Assembly (NCBI GenBank): GCA_900317935.1
Contig: ONIU01000061.1
Coordinates: forward strand, 1 to 41,903
Direction: 5' to 3'
From: an uncultured bacterium
GTDB taxonomy: Bacteria > Muiribacteriota > Ozemobacteria > Ozemobacterales > Ozemobacteraceae
DNA: 41,903 nt
This document shows, in pieces, positions 41,389-41,903 of this stretch; the first letter of the stretch is position 1; each line of letters opens with the position of its first letter. Below the pieces are notes generated by a model. It did not search any database and was not told the DNA's origin. It saw nothing but the letters and a program-made list of their open reading frames with translations. Made by a program: the position numbers and the translations under genes.

Positions 41389-41903
41389 ATGAAACATTCA
41401 TATAAAGTAATCGGTGTGGTTCCTGCTCGTATGGCTTCTACAAGGCTTCCTAGAAAAATGCTGGCTGATTTGCATGGCAAACCTTTGATTGTTAGAACTG
41501 CCGAAGCTGCGATGAACAGTGGTGCTTTTGATGAAGTCATGGTTGCAACAGATTCTCAGGAAATAGTAGATGCTGTTGAAAAAGCTGGATTTAAAGCTTA
41601 TTTGACTGATCCAGAACTTCCTTCAGGTACCTGTAGAATAGGTGAAGTAGCAAAGCTAACTGATGCTGATGTTTATGTTAATGTTCAGGGCGATGAACCG
41701 ATGATTGATGGCGAAGGCTTAAGACGAGTTGCAGATGTTTTTGCTGATTCATCTGTTGAAATGGCTACACTTTCATTCCCATTAAGAAAAGAAGACGAAA
41801 ATAACCCCAATGCCGTTAAGCTTGTTACTGATGAAAAGGGTGACGCTTTGTATTTTTCAAGAAGTCTGCTGCCATATCCGAGAAATCATGAAGGTTTTGC
41901 TCC
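41389..41903 (+). CDS. kdsB: CMP-Kdo synthetase, 3' end outside the window
   Basis: KdsB activates Kdo with CTP for transfer to lipid A. The first ~171 of about 250 residues are visible, and the frame is still open at the window edge. VVPARMASTRLPRKML is the nucleotide-binding start, followed by TDSQEIVDAVEKAG, VNVQGDEPMID (with the metal-binding Asp) and LYFSRSLLPYPR. The usual SGTDR/SGTER motif reads SGTCRI here, a Cys in place of the acidic residue. GAAAGG lies eight bases before the ATG. It follows ptsI by 23 bases, so it is probably co-transcribed with the PTS genes. Confidence 0.93.
   Translation, partial: MKHSYKVIGVVPARMASTRLPRKMLADLHGKPLIVRTAEAAMNSGAFDEVMVATDSQEIVDAVEKAGFKAYLTDPELPSGTCRIGEVAKLTDADVYVNVQGDEPMIDGEGLRRVADVFADSSVEMATLSFPLRKEDENNPNAVKLVTDEKGDALYFSRSLLPYPRNHEGFA

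Overview
The window reads as chromosomal DNA of an AT-rich, Gram-negative, probably anaerobic and fermentative bacterium. It carries an Lpt/Kdo lipopolysaccharide set, an outer-membrane barrel protein, lipoproteins and an oxygen-sensitive indolepyruvate:ferredoxin oxidoreductase. No rRNA, tRNA, CRISPR array or intact insertion sequence was found. The lineage cannot be proved from the sequence alone. Proteins with a pilin-like head, a HutP-like protein and a mannose-type PTS would fit a deep-branching phylum such as Candidatus Riflebacteria, but that is only a guess.

Layout. (1) 1-655: repeats and a decayed gene remnant. (2) 655-6526, minus strand: a frameshifted coaE, a GAF/PAS histidine kinase, a secreted protein ending in a pilin-like head, and a LegC-like aminotransferase. 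(3) 6687-11692, plus strand: pepD, a secreted 5'-nucleotidase and an unrecognised exported protein. (4) 11689-16956, minus strand: a HEAT/TPR scaffold, a small Tudor-like protein and iorAB. (5) 17155-22297, minus strand: a six-gene envelope operon kdsC-lpxL-lptC-lptA-lptB-DUF3084. (6) 22467-23854, minus strand: cysK and an Rrf2 regulator separated by a 56-base homopolymer. (7) 23952-30999: a UDP-L-FucNAc cluster (wbuB-like, fnlA, fnlC, fnlB) flanked on both sides by small two-TM pilin-head genes. (8) 31119-33704: a lipoprotein and an outer-membrane protein, convergent on a terminator. (9) 33908-41903, plus strand: a HutP-like gene, mannose-type EIIA and EIIB, an MsmK/UgpC-type ATPase, a solute-binding lipoprotein, EIIC, EIID, HPr, EI and the start of kdsB.

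How it fits together. kdsC, kdsB, lpxL and lptABC serve lipid A/Kdo synthesis and LPS export. The Fnl enzymes and the LegC-like aminotransferase make unusual sugars for surface glycans. PepD and IorAB fit peptide and aromatic amino-acid fermentation. The PTS run contains an apparently complete phosphorelay plus two ABC-transporter parts that have no permease here.

Most unusual points: (a) a family of membrane proteins carrying a type IV pilin-like head without a prepilin signal and sharing one promoter type; (b) intergenic arrays of about 16-nt hairpins whose stems differ in sequence but keep their pairing; (c) a HutP-family protein heading a mixed PTS/ABC operon that contains an internal terminator; (d) an A56 tract directly before the rrf2 start codon; (e) a coaE gene broken by an apparent out-of-frame deletion.
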